A DNA stretch of 64,000 nt from [Bacteroides] pectinophilus (GCA_025146925.1 CP102260.1:1621001-1685000), one strand, 5' to 3'. Numbered from the stretch's first letter, positions 16,362-25,937 are shown. Numbers and translations are program-made. The notes: a model not told the origin generated them from the sequence alone.

Positions 16362-19001
16362 TTAGTGTGCTTCCAGCCAGTCATGGCCTTCCTTCACATC
16401 AACTTCGAGCGGCACTCTTAAACTGGCTGCATTCGTCATATTATCAATGAGAATCTGTCTTACAGCATCCACCTCATCCTCATATGTCTCAATAAGGAGT
16501 TCATCGTGCACCTGAAGTATCATCTTTGACTTAAGGTTATTATCCTTAAGCGCACGGCTTACATTAATCATTGCTATCTTTATTATATCTGCCGCAGAGC
16601 CCTGAATAGGTGAATTCATCGCAATTCTCTCACCAAACTGTCTCTGCATGAAATTACTTGAATTAAGCTCCGGCACAGGCCTGCGTCTTCCGAACATAGT
16701 TGTCGAATATCCATTCTTCTTTGCACTTGCAACAAGTCCGTCTATAAATTCCTTTATATGCGGATATGTAGCAAAGTACTGTTCGATATATTCTGAAGCT
16801 TCCTTTCTGGATATGCTTAAGTCCTGGCTGAGGCCGAATGAACTTATTCCATATATTATTCCAAAATTAACTGCCTTGGCATTACTTCTCTGTGTCCTTG
16901 TAACCTCATCAAGCGGAACATGGAACACCTGTGATGCAGTAATTGCATGTATATCCTGTGCGGTATTATACGCAGCTATAAGCTTATCATCCTGAGACAT
17001 ATGTGCAAGAATCCTGAGCTCAATCTGCGAATAATCGGCATCAAGGAATACACATCCCGGCTTTGGCACGAATACTTTTCGTATCTGTCTTCCAATCTCC
17101 ATTCTTACCGGAATATTCTGAAGATTCGGTTCGGTACTACTTATTCTCCCCGTAGCAGTAATAGTCTGGTTAAAATGTCCGTGTATTCTTCCGTCCTCAA
17201 GTATATACACTGCAAGGCCGTCTGCATATGTTGACTTAAGCTTGGTAAGCTGCCTGTACTCAAGTATCTTCGCAACAACGGGATATTCCGGTGCAAGCTT
17301 CTCGAGTACGTCTGCTGCCGTCGAATATCCGCTCTTTGTCTTCTTACCGCTCGGAAGCTTCATATCTTCAAACAATACAGTTCCAAGCTGCTTTGGAGAA
17401 TTAATGTTGAACTTTGTCCCTGCCAGCTCATATATTGTGTTCTCAAGTTCTGTAATTCTTGTTGCAAGCTTGTCACCGTACTCCTTAAGCCCTTTGGAGT
17501 CAACCATTATTCCCTCGCACTCCATGTCGTACAGCACAAATACAAGCGGCATCTCTATATCATCAAACAGATGCTTCATCTGCACTTCATCAAGCTTTAC
17601 ACTTATCACGTTCCATGCGTGTCTTACGCAATATGCCTCCATGCATGCAAGTCTGGCAAGTTCTTCACTCTTCACCATTGATGCCTCTGCGTATGACATC
17701 CTGCCTGTCAGCTCATTCCTGTTAGGCAGAAGCATATTGAGATAATCCCTTGCAAGCTCATCATAGCTGTAGCTTTCCTTAAGGGGATTAAGAAGATATG
17801 CGCCAAGTCCGGCATCAATAAGCTTTGGATATACCTGTCTGTCTATTGCCGGGAGGACTGACTTAATATTAAGTCCCGCAATGCAGTCACATACAGCAGC
17901 CATATCCGTTATCTTTGCTTTGAGATAATCCTCTGTAACAAAGCCCTGAACCGGTATGTAGCATACACTGTTATCTTCATGTGCCAGCGCAGCACCTGAT
18001 ACACATCCATCCTCATACAGCAGCTTCAATCCGATGCAGCCGCCAAAGTCTGCACCTGCGAAGTATTCTTCAACTTCTCCGAAGTCATCTATAGTCCTGA
18101 ACTTATCAAATATCTCAGGTTCTCTTGTCGTCGTTGCGGCATCAAACTTCTTGAGCAGACTCTTGAAGTTATATCTCTTGAACATCTCATATGCCTTATC
18201 AGAGAACATGTTATCAAGTGTTGCACTATCAACATCATATTCAACCGGTGCATCAATGTCTATAGTTGCCAGCTTCTTGCTAAGAAGCACCTGATCATAG
18301 TTATCAGCAAGTGAATTCCTTGCCCTGTTAGGTGTAACCTCATCGATATGGTTATACGCATTCTCCACTGAACCGAACTTCTGTATAATTGCTCCTGCCG
18401 TCTTCTCACCTATTCCCGGTGCTCCCGGTATATTATCTGATGAATCTCCCATAAGAGCTTTCATATCAATGAACTCGGCAGGTGTAACTCCGTACAGTGC
18501 CTCGACATCACATGCATTATAGTTTTCTATCTCAGTAACACCTTTTTTTGTCTTTGGAATACGTATCATTATATGTTCAGTAGCAATCTGAAGAATATCC
18601 CTGTCTCCGGATACTATTGATACATCAAGTCCGTTCTTTTCACTATGCTTTGCAATTGTACCGAGGATATCATCAGCTTCATAGCCTTCTTTCTGGACAA
18701 TCTCTATCCCCATAGCCTCAAGAACCTCTTTGATAAGCGGTACCTGCTGTCTTAATTCTTCGGGCATCGGCTTTCTTGTGCCTTTGTACTCTGCAAACAT
18801 CTTATGCCTGAACGTAGGTGCGCTCATGTCAAATGCAACTATAAGGTGCTCCGGCTTCTCCTCATCAATTATCTTAAACATGATATTAAGGAATCCGTAT
18901 ATTGCATTGGTATGAACCTCCTGCGCATTGGTAAGATCCGGCACCCCGTAGAATGCCCTGTTCAGAATACTGTGTCCATCTATTAAAACTAACTTTGCCA
19001 T
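16362..19001 (-). CDS. polA: DNA polymerase I without active proofreading domain
   Basis: PolA fills gaps and removes RNA primers during replication and repair. The 879-residue protein has an N-terminal 5'-3' exonuclease (LIDGHSILNRAFYG, GYEADDILGTIA, GDSSDNIPG), a middle 3'-5' exonuclease-like domain and a C-terminal polymerase (DADYSQIELRILAHMSQD, RRRPVPELNSSN, LQVHDELLIE). The middle domain lacks the metal-binding DxE motif expected near its start (GCIGLKLL stands there), so proofreading is probably absent, as in Bacillus PolA. Confidence 0.97.
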   Translation of the reverse strand: MAKLVLIDGHSILNRAFYGVPDLTNAQEVHTNAIYGFLNIMFKIIDEEKPEHLIVAFDMSAPTFRHKMFAEYKGTRKPMPEELRQQVPLIKEVLEAMGIEIVQKEGYEADDILGTIAKHSEKNGLDVSIVSGDRDILQIATEHIMIRIPKTKKGVTEIENYNACDVEALYGVTPAEFIDMKALMGDSSDNIPGAPGIGEKTAGAIIQKFGSVENAYNHIDEVTPNRARNSLADNYDQVLLSKKLATIDIDAPVEYDVDSATLDNMFSDKAYEMFKRYNFKSLLKKFDAATTTREPEIFDKFRTIDDFGEVEEYFAGADFGGCIGLKLLYEDGCVSGAALAHEDNSVCYIPVQGFVTEDYLKAKITDMAAVCDCIAGLNIKSVLPAIDRQVYPKLIDAGLGAYLLNPLKESYSYDELARDYLNMLLPNRNELTGRMSYAEASMVKSEELARLACMEAYCVRHAWNVISVKLDEVQMKHLFDDIEMPLVFVLYDMECEGIMVDSKGLKEYGDKLATRITELENTIYELAGTKFNINSPKQLGTVLFEDMKLPSGKKTKSGYSTAADVLEKLAPEYPVVAKILEYRQLTKLKSTYADGLAVYILEDGRIHGHFNQTITATGRISSTEPNLQNIPVRMEIGRQIRKVFVPKPGCVFLDADYSQIELRILAHMSQDDKLIAAYNTAQDIHAITASQVFHVPLDEVTRTQRSNAKAVNFGIIYGISSFGLSQDLSISRKEASEYIEQYFATYPHIKEFIDGLVASAKKNGYSTTMFGRRRPVPELNSSNFMQRQFGERIAMNSPIQGSAADIIKIAMINVSRALKDNNLKSKMILQVHDELLIETYEDEVDAVRQILIDNMTNAASLRVPLEVDVKEGHDWLEAH

Positions 19002-19031
19002 TACATCCTCACATTAAAAATATTATTGTTA

Positions 19032-19445
19032 CTACATGAATACATTCGAAAAAATATAGAAAACTGCCATAAGAACGACGCAGAACTGGGCAATAGCAAA
19101 CAGACATCTGTTATAGTAATCATTGCGTTTTATCTTATCCAGCTTTGAGGCTGCCTCACGAAGTCTGTATGTAACAAGAGCCTTAAAATCATACGAATTA
19201 ACCAGACGCTGTACTGGTATCGGCTGTGATGCAATCTCTTTATCCATAATCTCATCATCCGACAGTGCATACTTCATAATATAATATATCTCATATTCTT
19301 CCTGACAGTCCAAACAGCCTGATACATGTTCAACGAATCTGCTCATTGTATCGATATCAAGCTGTTTTTTGTCAAAGGCATCTATCATTTTACGAAAATC
19401 TTTACATGTCATACTTTCCATACTATCGTGCTTCTTTGTGCTCAT
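19032..19445 (-). CDS. Small membrane protein with putative anti-sigma-type zinc finger
   Basis: Function unknown. The product of about 137 residues has a cytoplasmic N-terminal part containing FVEHVSGCLDCQEEYEIYY, which matches the H-x3-C-x2-C zinc-binding pattern of anti-sigma-factor zinc fingers, then a helical linker, then a single C-terminal membrane helix (LFAIAQFCVVLMAVFYIFSNVF). No sigma factor gene is adjacent. The start is uncertain: three in-frame ATGs occur and none has a strong ribosome-binding site; the one chosen is the first after the deoD stop. Confidence 0.6.
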   Translation of the reverse strand: MSTKKHDSMESMTCKDFRKMIDAFDKKQLDIDTMSRFVEHVSGCLDCQEEYEIYYIMKYALSDDEIMDKEIASQPIPVQRLVNSYDFKALVTYRLREAASKLDKIKRNDYYNRCLFAIAQFCVVLMAVFYIFSNVFM

Positions 19446-19467
19446 TGTGTTGTCGTGCACATACGCC

Positions 19468-20166
19468 CTATATTGCAAGTGCTATCTCCATCATATCGGT
19501 AAATGTTGTCTCTCTTTCTTCGGCAGAGAGTTCCTCACCGGTAAACAGGTGGTCTGAAACCGTGAATATGCCAAGCGCCTTTTTGCCAAAATATGCCGCA
19601 TTCATATAGAGTGCCGCGCATTCCATCTCTGTTGCAAGCACACCCATATTCTTCCATCTTGTGGCATACTCACTGTCAACATGATAGAACACATCTGTAG
19701 AAAGCACATTGCCTACCTTAACCGGAATATTCTTCTGTTGTGCAGCCTCCACTGCCGCACTGAGCATTCCATAGTCTGCAGTCGGTGCGAATGTTCCACC
19801 CAGTCTGTACTGGCTTGCATAATTGGAGTCTGTTGAAGCCGCCATTGCAATAATTACATCCCTTACATGCACATCATCTGCATATCCGCCTGCTGAACCG
19901 ATTCTTATAATTCTGTCAACGTCATACTCCGAAAAAAGCTCGTAGCTGTATATTCCCATGGAAGGCATACCCATTCCGCTTCCCATTACAGATACTTCTT
20001 TCCCTTTGTATGTTCCGGTATATCCGAACATATTACGCACCCTGTTAAAGCATACCGCATCTTCAAGAAAATGCTCTGCGATAAACTTTGCTCTCAGCGG
20101 ATCTCCCGGCATGAGAACCGTCTTTGCTATATCACCTTTTGATGCACTGTTATGTGGTGTTCCCAT
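19468..20166 (-). CDS. deoD: Purine-nucleoside phosphorylase
   Basis: DeoD phosphorolyses purine (deoxy)ribonucleosides to base and ribose-1-phosphate. The product of about 232 residues shows GTPHNSASKGDIAKTVLMPGDPLRAKFIAE, RVRNMFGYTGTYKG, VMGSGMGMPSMGIYSYEL, RIGSAGGY and EMECAALYMNA, the hexameric PNP family signature set. A longer frame exists upstream, but GGAGGG lies nine bases before MGTPHNS. With cdd nearby it serves nucleoside salvage. Confidence 0.96.
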   Translation of the reverse strand: MGTPHNSASKGDIAKTVLMPGDPLRAKFIAEHFLEDAVCFNRVRNMFGYTGTYKGKEVSVMGSGMGMPSMGIYSYELFSEYDVDRIIRIGSAGGYADDVHVRDVIIAMAASTDSNYASQYRLGGTFAPTADYGMLSAAVEAAQQKNIPVKVGNVLSTDVFYHVDSEYATRWKNMGVLATEMECAALYMNAAYFGKKALGIFTVSDHLFTGEELSAEERETTFTDMMEIALAI

Positions 20167-20259
20167 ATACGCTACCCTCCGATTCTGCAGAAGCTTAAGC
20201 ATCCGTACATTGCAACGCTTCACACTGCAAATTAATATTTTTATCATATCATTTTTTTA

Positions 20260-20883
20260 CTAACTTGTAAATGTTTCAAGGAAATCATACAGTTCTTCCG
20301 CACTGTCTACCCTCATTTTGTTCATTACCTTTTCCTGCACGCTCTGCGGCAGCTGCGTAAGACGTATATCAGTCCTGTCATAAAGTGTACGCCCGTTATC
20401 AAGGTATATTACAAGCACGCCCTTTTCCGCTACAATATAATATCTCTGTGGAAGATTTTTTGCACTGTATGTCTTGCGGATTGTCACCGACTGCTTCGTG
20501 AATTCGACCAGTTCACATGCAATCAGTCCATGTGCCTTATCATTCACCGAAGGATTAAGCATATAATCCTGAAGCGTCTCTATAAGTTCATGCCTTGTAA
20601 GTCCAAGATAAGCAATCGGAATTGTATTGGTCTGTGTCTTTGATGTCTTTTTGTCAATATCATAAATTTCTATATTAAGTGATGTTACATTCGACACAAT
20701 AATCTCATCTGAAGCATCTGCTGCCTGTGTAGGAATATCTCTTACAAGAAAGCTCTCCTTGTCATTGGCTGAAAAATTATAGCTCACCATATAACCCGCA
20801 AAGAACAGGCTGAGCATTCCACATACGCAAAGACATATTTTATTATACCGGCTCATTTTCATACTGCACTGCTTTCCGCACAT
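20260..20883 (-). CDS. BofC-like, membrane-anchored protein
   Basis: The 207-residue protein has one N-terminal membrane segment (KICLCVCGMLSLFFAGYMVSY) and an extracytoplasmic domain. Its C-terminal portion (YYIVAEKGVLVIYL ... LPQSVQEKVMNKMRVDSAEELYDFLETFTS) resembles the C-terminal domain of BofC, an intermembrane-space regulator of sigma-K processing in Bacillus. The middle does not clearly match. Given the many sporulation genes around, a spore-stage role is plausible but not shown. It lies about 90 bases upstream of deoD on the same strand. Confidence 0.5.
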   Translation of the reverse strand: MCGKQCSMKMSRYNKICLCVCGMLSLFFAGYMVSYNFSANDKESFLVRDIPTQAADASDEIIVSNVTSLNIEIYDIDKKTSKTQTNTIPIAYLGLTRHELIETLQDYMLNPSVNDKAHGLIACELVEFTKQSVTIRKTYSAKNLPQRYYIVAEKGVLVIYLDNGRTLYDRTDIRLTQLPQSVQEKVMNKMRVDSAEELYDFLETFTS

Positions 20884-20917
20884 TCATAACATGCGCTTTT
20901 TTTGGGACACAATGCGT

Positions 20918-20948
20918 AAAAAGGCACAACACAAAGTGTCATGCCTTT
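20918..20948 (-). terminator. Intrinsic terminator after cdd
   Basis: Minus-strand AAAGGCATGACAC pairs with GTGTTGTGCCTTT over 13 positions (two G-T pairs) around a TTT loop, and the 3' arm continues as a T-run. Confidence 0.85.
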
Positions 20949-20956
20949 AGTATTAA

Positions 20957-21361
20957 CTATTTGCCGGAATTCATACTATCCGAATTAAATGAATATGGCA
21001 GCAGCTCTGCCAATGTGTATACATGAAAGCCGCCATCCTTTGTCTCGAGAATTATCTGCGAATCTTCATCCATGAATTCGCTCATAACCTGCCTGCATAT
21101 TCCGCATGGAAATGTCTCATTCCCACTCGTTGAACATATAGCTATCCGGCGTATATGCCGTTTTTTGTCAGAGATACATCCGGCTATTGCAACGCGTTCG
21201 GCACATATCGATGCACCGTATGATGCATTCTCAATATTGCATCCGGTATATACCGTACCATCCTCTGCAAGCAGTGCTGCACCAACACAGAACTTTGAAT
21301 ATGGTGCATATGCATTGAGCATCGCATGTCTCGCCTCATCTAGAAGTTCAGTCTCTGTCAT
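20957..21361 (-). CDS. cdd: Cytidine deaminase
   Basis: Cdd deaminates (deoxy)cytidine to (deoxy)uridine in pyrimidine salvage. The 134-residue protein has APYSKFCVGAALLAEDGTVYTGCNIENASYG, the catalytic CAER motif (ASICAERVAI) and the second zinc motif PCGICRQVMSEF, as in tetrameric Cdd enzymes of 130-136 residues. GGAGG lies close before the ATG. It ends in a good terminator that separates it from the BofC-like gene. Confidence 0.96.
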   Translation of the reverse strand: MTETELLDEARHAMLNAYAPYSKFCVGAALLAEDGTVYTGCNIENASYGASICAERVAIAGCISDKKRHIRRIAICSTSGNETFPCGICRQVMSEFMDEDSQIILETKDGGFHVYTLAELLPYSFNSDSMNSGK

Positions 21362-21402
21362 AAATTCCTCCTTTTGCAGGCTTCAACGTATCATACTTCG
21401 TT

Positions 21403-22518
21403 TTACGGAAGCACTTCCACATTATCTTTATATCTTTCTTCTACATAGCAGATAAATGTCTTACCCTGATTAACCGTAATCTCTTTGCCATCAGCGCCAT
21501 AATAATATGTCTGTCCGAATTCTTCAAGCTTCCACCATGTAACAGGGACTGCATATCCGTCAGTTATATAGAGGGCCATTCCTGCATCTGAATTAACATA
21601 GTCAGGTGTTCCGTCAACATAATCACCCGTAACATACTTCACAAGGATATTCTTAAATGCAAGCTGTTCGCCCGTCTCTTTGTCAATATGTGCATCACCG
21701 AACTGATAACGGTAATAAAGCCCATCCTCGGCATTATACTCAAACCACGGCTTATTGTATGGATAGCCCGGAACAAACTTATTACACTTCTGTGCAATAG
21801 GATCCCCGGAGAGGTCTATATCATTATTATCATCAGTATTGAACTGAAGAGGTGAACGGTATCCTTCAGGATATGTTGTAGGATATCCTTTGGCAGCCAC
21901 ACTGTCCATAATTCCCTGCCATGATGTGTATGCATTATGCGGGGCAACTCTGTCAGTGCTTCTGTAGAACCCACAATATACCATTCCGTCGAGTGAATGC
22001 ATCTTGTCCATCTTAAGATACTCTTCAGCAAGATCTGAATATCCAAAATGTACATATGTCGCCTCATACTCCTTGGCAAGGAACAGATAATACAGACGGC
22101 AGCTTCTTACAGGTCCTATCTTAACAAGATTGTCTTTATTCTCAAAGAATGCGCAAAGTCTTGTAATTCCACCTTCAACAAGTGATTCAAATACTATATC
22201 CGCATAGCTTATTGATGACTGTGGTATTGCATCCTTGATGTTGCTGTACATTACACATACAGGTGAATTGTTGGCAGTATCAGCAGGCACCCACTTGCCA
22301 GTAAGCATGCTTCTTGCTTCATTCGGATGTGACGCATCAGTTGTAGCAGGTTCTCCCTTGGCATCCGTATTGGCATCAGCCACCTTGCTCTCATTCTGTG
22401 ACGGCAGTGTATCTGTTGTTGAATCACCACCCTTACCGCATCCTGCAAGAGTTCCCATCGACATTATCAGTGCAAGTGACAGCGCCGCACACTTTTTAAT
22501 TACCCCTTTTCTTCTCAT
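21403..22518 (-). CDS. DUF3048 lipoprotein (YerB-like)
   Basis: A 371-residue predicted lipoprotein: a basic N-terminus, hydrophobic core and lipobox LAGC at residues 24-27, a Ser/Thr/Asp-rich linker, then the DUF3048 domain (PVCVMYSNIKDAIPQSSISYADIVFESLVEGGITRLCAFFEN, VGPVRSCRLYYLFLAKEYEATYVHFG). The C-terminal part has WWKLEEFGQTYYY and GKTFICYVEE. YerB-type proteins are extracytoplasmic and of unknown biochemical role. Its ATG overlaps the ybeY stop and is preceded by GGAGG. Confidence 0.9.
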   Translation of the reverse strand: MRRKGVIKKCAALSLALIMSMGTLAGCGKGGDSTTDTLPSQNESKVADANTDAKGEPATTDASHPNEARSMLTGKWVPADTANNSPVCVMYSNIKDAIPQSSISYADIVFESLVEGGITRLCAFFENKDNLVKIGPVRSCRLYYLFLAKEYEATYVHFGYSDLAEEYLKMDKMHSLDGMVYCGFYRSTDRVAPHNAYTSWQGIMDSVAAKGYPTTYPEGYRSPLQFNTDDNNDIDLSGDPIAQKCNKFVPGYPYNKPWFEYNAEDGLYYRYQFGDAHIDKETGEQLAFKNILVKYVTGDYVDGTPDYVNSDAGMALYITDGYAVPVTWWKLEEFGQTYYYGADGKEITVNQGKTFICYVEERYKDNVEVLP

Positions 22519-23036
22519 ATATTGTCCTCCATTCTTGTTATTCCAATATTAAGCAGTATCTGATTCTGCTTGTCCTCCATTACCTCTGCCTCATCCGGCT
22601 CCATATGATCATATCCGAACAGATGCAGCATGCTGTGTGCCACAAGGAATGCAAGCTCACGCTTTACACTGTGTCCATACTTCTCTGCCTGCTCCATAAC
22701 TTTCTCTACCGATATAACAATATCACCGAGCAGAAGTTCTCCCGTGTCAGGGTCAAAATAATCCTCTACAGGAGAATCCTCAAGGAATGCAAAATCTGCC
22801 GGTGCCTCATAATCAATCATCGGAAATGACAGCACATCGGTAGGAGCATCAACTCCCCTGTACTCGCGGTTCGTCTCATGTATAGATTCATTGTCAGTTA
22901 GCAATACATTAACCTCAACCTCGTATGGGCATTTTTCGTAATCGCATGCCTGCGTTATAACTTTATTAATAATCTCTTCTTCCGGTATCTCCGGTACTAT
23001 CCTGATATCTGTCTCATAATCAATATTAATTGTCAT
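22515..23036 (-). CDS. ybeY: Endoribonuclease YbeY
   Basis: YbeY is a zinc-dependent RNase needed for 16S rRNA 3' maturation and ribosome quality control. The 173-residue product has NREYRGVDAPTDVLSFPM and the metal site HSMLHLFGYDHMEP (H-x3-H-x5-H). An insertion-rich centre holds LLGDIVISVEKVMEQAE. CGGAGG lies five bases before the ATG, and the start overlaps phoH by eleven bases. phoH-ybeY is a conserved pair. Confidence 0.96.
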   Translation of the reverse strand: MTINIDYETDIRIVPEIPEEEIINKVITQACDYEKCPYEVEVNVLLTDNESIHETNREYRGVDAPTDVLSFPMIDYEAPADFAFLEDSPVEDYFDPDTGELLLGDIVISVEKVMEQAEKYGHSVKRELAFLVAHSMLHLFGYDHMEPDEAEVMEDKQNQILLNIGITRMEDNI

Positions 23037-24066
23037 AATTCCTCCGACGCCTGTCGTCCTTCTTATTCTTGTTGTATACAGCTCCGTTAGCTATTCTCTT
23101 CTTGCGAAGCTCTTCTTTTTCTTCATATGTCTCATACGCCTTAACAATCTTCTGGACAAGCGGATGTCTTACAACATCCCTGTTATCAAGCTTCACTATT
23201 CCTATCTCATCAACACCGGCGAGCACCTTAAGTGCAACATCAAGTCCTGATACCGCATCCTTGGGAAGATCCTTCTGTGTCTGGTCTCCGGTAACTATTA
23301 CCTTGGAGCCGAAGCCAATTCGCGTAAGGAACATCTTCATCTGTGCAGGAGTTGTATTCTGTGCCTCATCAAGAATAATATACGCATTATCCAGCGTACG
23401 TCCTCTCATGTACGCAAGAGGCGCAACCTCGATAAGTCCCTTCTCCATGTTGGCATTGAATGATTCAGGTCCCATAATCTGAAACAACGCATCATACAAA
23501 GGTCTTAAATACGGATCCACCTTGCTCTGCAGATCTCCCGGAAGGAAGCCGAGCTTCTCACCCGCCTCGATTGCCGGTCGTGTAAGGATTATTCTTCCTA
23601 CCTCATTGTTCTTAAATGCATTAATTGCCATAGCCATTGCAAGATAAGTCTTACCCGTTCCGGCAGGCCCTATGCCGAATACTATCATCTTATCCTTTAT
23701 CTCATTGACATAATGCTGCTGTCCAAGAGTCTTAGGCTTGATAGGCTTGCCTGCAATAGTCCGGCATACTATATCCTTATCAAGTTCAACAACAGCATTC
23801 CGGCGCTCTTCCATCGCCATTGCAATTGCATAATCCGCATTCTGTTCAGTAACCACTCCGTTGCTCTGTGACAGCTTAAGCAGTGACTCAAGCACTCCAA
23901 CAGCCATGCTGACTGAATGCTCATCACCACTCACATGAACCTCAGAGCCTCTTGTAATTATACTGACTTTCAACGCTCGTTCTATCTTCTTGGCATATTC
24001 ATCAAATCTGCCAAATACATTGACACTGTGTTCGGCAGGTATACTAATCAACTGTTCTGACATCAC
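23026..24066 (-). CDS. phoH: PhoH-family ATPase
   Basis: PhoH-like proteins are cytoplasmic ATPases with predicted RNA helicase or RNase-linked activity. The 346-residue protein has a KH-like N-terminal part, then the ATPase with Walker A GPAGTGKTYLA near residue 140, RPAIEAGEKLGFLPGDLQ, Walker B YIILDEAQNTTP and GDQTQKDLP. The C-terminal tail is very basic (KKRIANGAVYNKNKKDDRRRRN). Start is GTG or the ATG next to it; it overlaps the yqfD stop. Gene order yqfC-yqfD-phoH-ybeY is typical. Confidence 0.95.
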   Translation of the reverse strand: MMSEQLISIPAEHSVNVFGRFDEYAKKIERALKVSIITRGSEVHVSGDEHSVSMAVGVLESLLKLSQSNGVVTEQNADYAIAMAMEERRNAVVELDKDIVCRTIAGKPIKPKTLGQQHYVNEIKDKMIVFGIGPAGTGKTYLAMAMAINAFKNNEVGRIILTRPAIEAGEKLGFLPGDLQSKVDPYLRPLYDALFQIMGPESFNANMEKGLIEVAPLAYMRGRTLDNAYIILDEAQNTTPAQMKMFLTRIGFGSKVIVTGDQTQKDLPKDAVSGLDVALKVLAGVDEIGIVKLDNRDVVRHPLVQKIVKAYETYEEKEELRKKRIANGAVYNKNKKDDRRRRNYDN

Positions 24067-25246
24067 AAGATCTGCGCTCCTTAAATGGCATTACTACGTG
24101 AATGCTTCCGCTCATGCCTGCATTCACATCTGTTATGTCTATTTTAACACTATCTGACACTATTTGGATACCCTCTTTCTTCAATTTATTCAAATAATTT
24201 TCGTAATTGTCAGTCAATATCTGTGTAACTTCTTCTTCACTGTGCATTCCGTCTTCGGTTATGTATTCGTATATAATTCTGCGTCCCGCACACACCGGAA
24301 GCATAAAGTCCTTTGTAAGCCTCAGTCTGCCAATTTCGGTAACGACATCGTACTTTTCGTAATCCGCCGGAATGAGCCCCAGTTCAGCCACATTGCCCAT
24401 CACATTGATAACGTGGTGTGTAACTTTCTTTCCCGTATATATCTTACACTTATATCCGCGCTGTACTGTATTTTCATACTGTATTGACGTCCTTACCAGT
24501 ATATCCGCATCTGCCTGTACATAACAGCTGTCCGTCGGCTCTTTTGCATCGTTATACAGTACTATCTCCCCGCTCACGAGAACATCTCCTGTCTTTACTT
24601 CGTCTCCCTTCTTGACAAGCGGTGTTCCGCACCTTGTTACAATGCTCTCAACCACTCCGTCAGACGATGCAATAATATCCGAAGGGCTTTTTGCTTTCCC
24701 AGCAACGTTGTCCCCGTCATTTTCCTTAATATGCACTATAAGTTTTGTTCCGCTTTTTTCTGCTGATACCCATGTAATATCATCAAAATCCTTACGTATC
24801 TTCTGCTCAAGGCTGTCACACATTACTTTTGACATTCTGCACCCCACATATACATCATTTCCCTGAAGGTAAGAAACTATTACATTATCCGTGTAATAGC
24901 TGTTTCCGTCAACCTCTATCTCCCATACAAACATCGACATTATCTGCAGAAGAGACGCTGCAAGCAGCATCCCCGCCACAAATGAATAATGTTTTCTGTA
25001 CCTGAACATAAAAAAAGGAAGCCCTGTTTTTCTCAGAATAACAAGCTTCATCCCACATTTTTTCAGAGGTTCCTTAAGCTGCAGATAATCTGCCGCTCCG
25101 ATACTGAACTGACATCCTTTATCTGTTTTCGTAATATCCCATATGCGGATTTTTTTCATTCTGCACAGATTAAAAAAACGCTCCGGAGCCGGATTATCTG
25201 TTGACACAAGAACTACCCCACGCAGATTTCTAATTACACAACGCAT
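24044..25246 (-). CDS. yqfD: Sporulation protein YqfD (stage IV-like)
   Basis: A 400-residue membrane protein of the YqfD family, made in the mother cell under sigma-E in Bacillus and needed for efficient sporulation. An N-terminal cytoplasmic part (GVVLVSTDNPAPERFFNLCRMKKIRIWDI) is followed by a membrane helix (SFVAGMLLAASLLQIMSMFVWEIEVDGN) and a large extracytoplasmic domain with DITWVSAEKSGTKLIVHIKE, SDGVVESIVTRCGTPLVKKGDEV and GDVLVSGEI. It overlaps phoH and follows yqfC. Confidence 0.93.
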   Translation of the reverse strand: MRCVIRNLRGVVLVSTDNPAPERFFNLCRMKKIRIWDITKTDKGCQFSIGAADYLQLKEPLKKCGMKLVILRKTGLPFFMFRYRKHYSFVAGMLLAASLLQIMSMFVWEIEVDGNSYYTDNVIVSYLQGNDVYVGCRMSKVMCDSLEQKIRKDFDDITWVSAEKSGTKLIVHIKENDGDNVAGKAKSPSDIIASSDGVVESIVTRCGTPLVKKGDEVKTGDVLVSGEIVLYNDAKEPTDSCYVQADADILVRTSIQYENTVQRGYKCKIYTGKKVTHHVINVMGNVAELGLIPADYEKYDVVTEIGRLRLTKDFMLPVCAGRRIIYEYITEDGMHSEEEVTQILTDNYENYLNKLKKEGIQIVSDSVKIDITDVNAGMSGSIHVVMPFKERRSCDVRTVD

Positions 25247-25260
25247 CTTAATTCCTTTCG

Positions 25261-25506
25261 TTATGGTATTACGCTCTCGATAAAACCTGTTATATGTATC
25301 TCCTCTTCATTGTAATATTCTATTGTAAGACGCTTTCCGCTGACGCTTACACACCCCTTCTTGGTCCTCATCTTAACAAATGTATCGCTGTATTCAAGTA
25401 TCGTCCTGAAGTTCTCAATGTGAACTTCCCTGCATCCGATAATCGTTATGACAGGCATGCCAAGCACCGCATCCTGTGACAGATGAAGTGACTCCCTGAT
25501 TCCCAT
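25261..25506 (-). CDS. yqfC: Sporulation protein YqfC (YabP family)
   Basis: An 81-residue YabP/YqfC family protein: MGIRESLHLSQDAVLGMPVITIIGCREVHIENFRTILEYSDTFVKMRTKKG fits the family pattern of a beta-rich, DNA-independent sporulation factor. An in-frame ATG six codons earlier lacks a ribosome-binding site, whereas AGCAGGTG precedes the chosen start. It is the first gene of the yqfC-yqfD-phoH-ybeY-DUF3048 run. Confidence 0.92.
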   Translation of the reverse strand: MGIRESLHLSQDAVLGMPVITIIGCREVHIENFRTILEYSDTFVKMRTKKGCVSVSGKRLTIEYYNEEEIHITGFIESVIP

Positions 25507-25566
25507 TAATACACCTGCTTTCATTATGTATATGTAAATATATGCCTATCAAATGTACATAATTCC

Positions 25567-25609
25567 AAAAAAATAATCCGAAAGCCACTCACATGACCTT
25601 CGGATTATT
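25567..25609 (-). terminator. Strong intrinsic terminator after rpsU
   Basis: Minus-strand AATAATCCGAAGGTCA pairs with TGGCTTTCGGATTATT over 16 positions with two G-T pairs and a six-base loop, followed by seven T residues. Confidence 0.95.
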
Positions 25610-25620
25610 ATTAGTTAGAA

Positions 25621-25797
25621 TTAATTATACTTGCGCTTTCTCGCTGCCTCAGACTTCTTCTTACGTCTTACGCTTGGCTTCTCGTAATGCTCTCTCTTAC
25701 GGATTTCCTGCTGAATGCCTGCTTTTGCACAGTTTCTCTTAAATCTGCGTAATGCGCTATCTAAAGTCTCGTTCTCTTTAACGATTACGTTTGACAT
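25621..25797 (-). CDS. rpsU: 30S ribosomal protein S21
   Basis: A 58-codon gene, too short for many gene finders. The product [21 protein letters not shown]... continues with [28 protein letters not shown] and a basic tail, exactly the S21 pattern. S21 joins late in 30S assembly near the anti-Shine-Dalgarno region. The ribosome-binding site is weak (AGGGCGAG). It has its own promoter and a strong terminator, so it is a monocistronic unit between the his operon and yqfC. Confidence 0.97.
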   Translation of the reverse strand: MSNVIVKENETLDSALRRFKRNCAKAGIQQEIRKREHYEKPSVRRKKKSEAARKRKYN

Positions 25798-25874
25798 TGG
25801 CTCGCCCTAACCACCCTTCTGCTGCTGAATTGTGCACAACAATACCAAGGGTACTAATTTATTGCACAATGAAT

Positions 25875-25902
25875 AGTATAACATATTTTTCTCATTCGTC
25901 AA
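25875..25902 (-). promoter_or_regulatory. Sigma-A promoter of rpsU
   Basis: On the minus strand, TTGACG and TATACT are separated by 16 bases. The predicted start is about 70 bases upstream of the rpsU ATG. Confidence 0.8.
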
Positions 25903-25937
25903 GGAAAATATTCATATTATTTTTTACAATGTATAAA

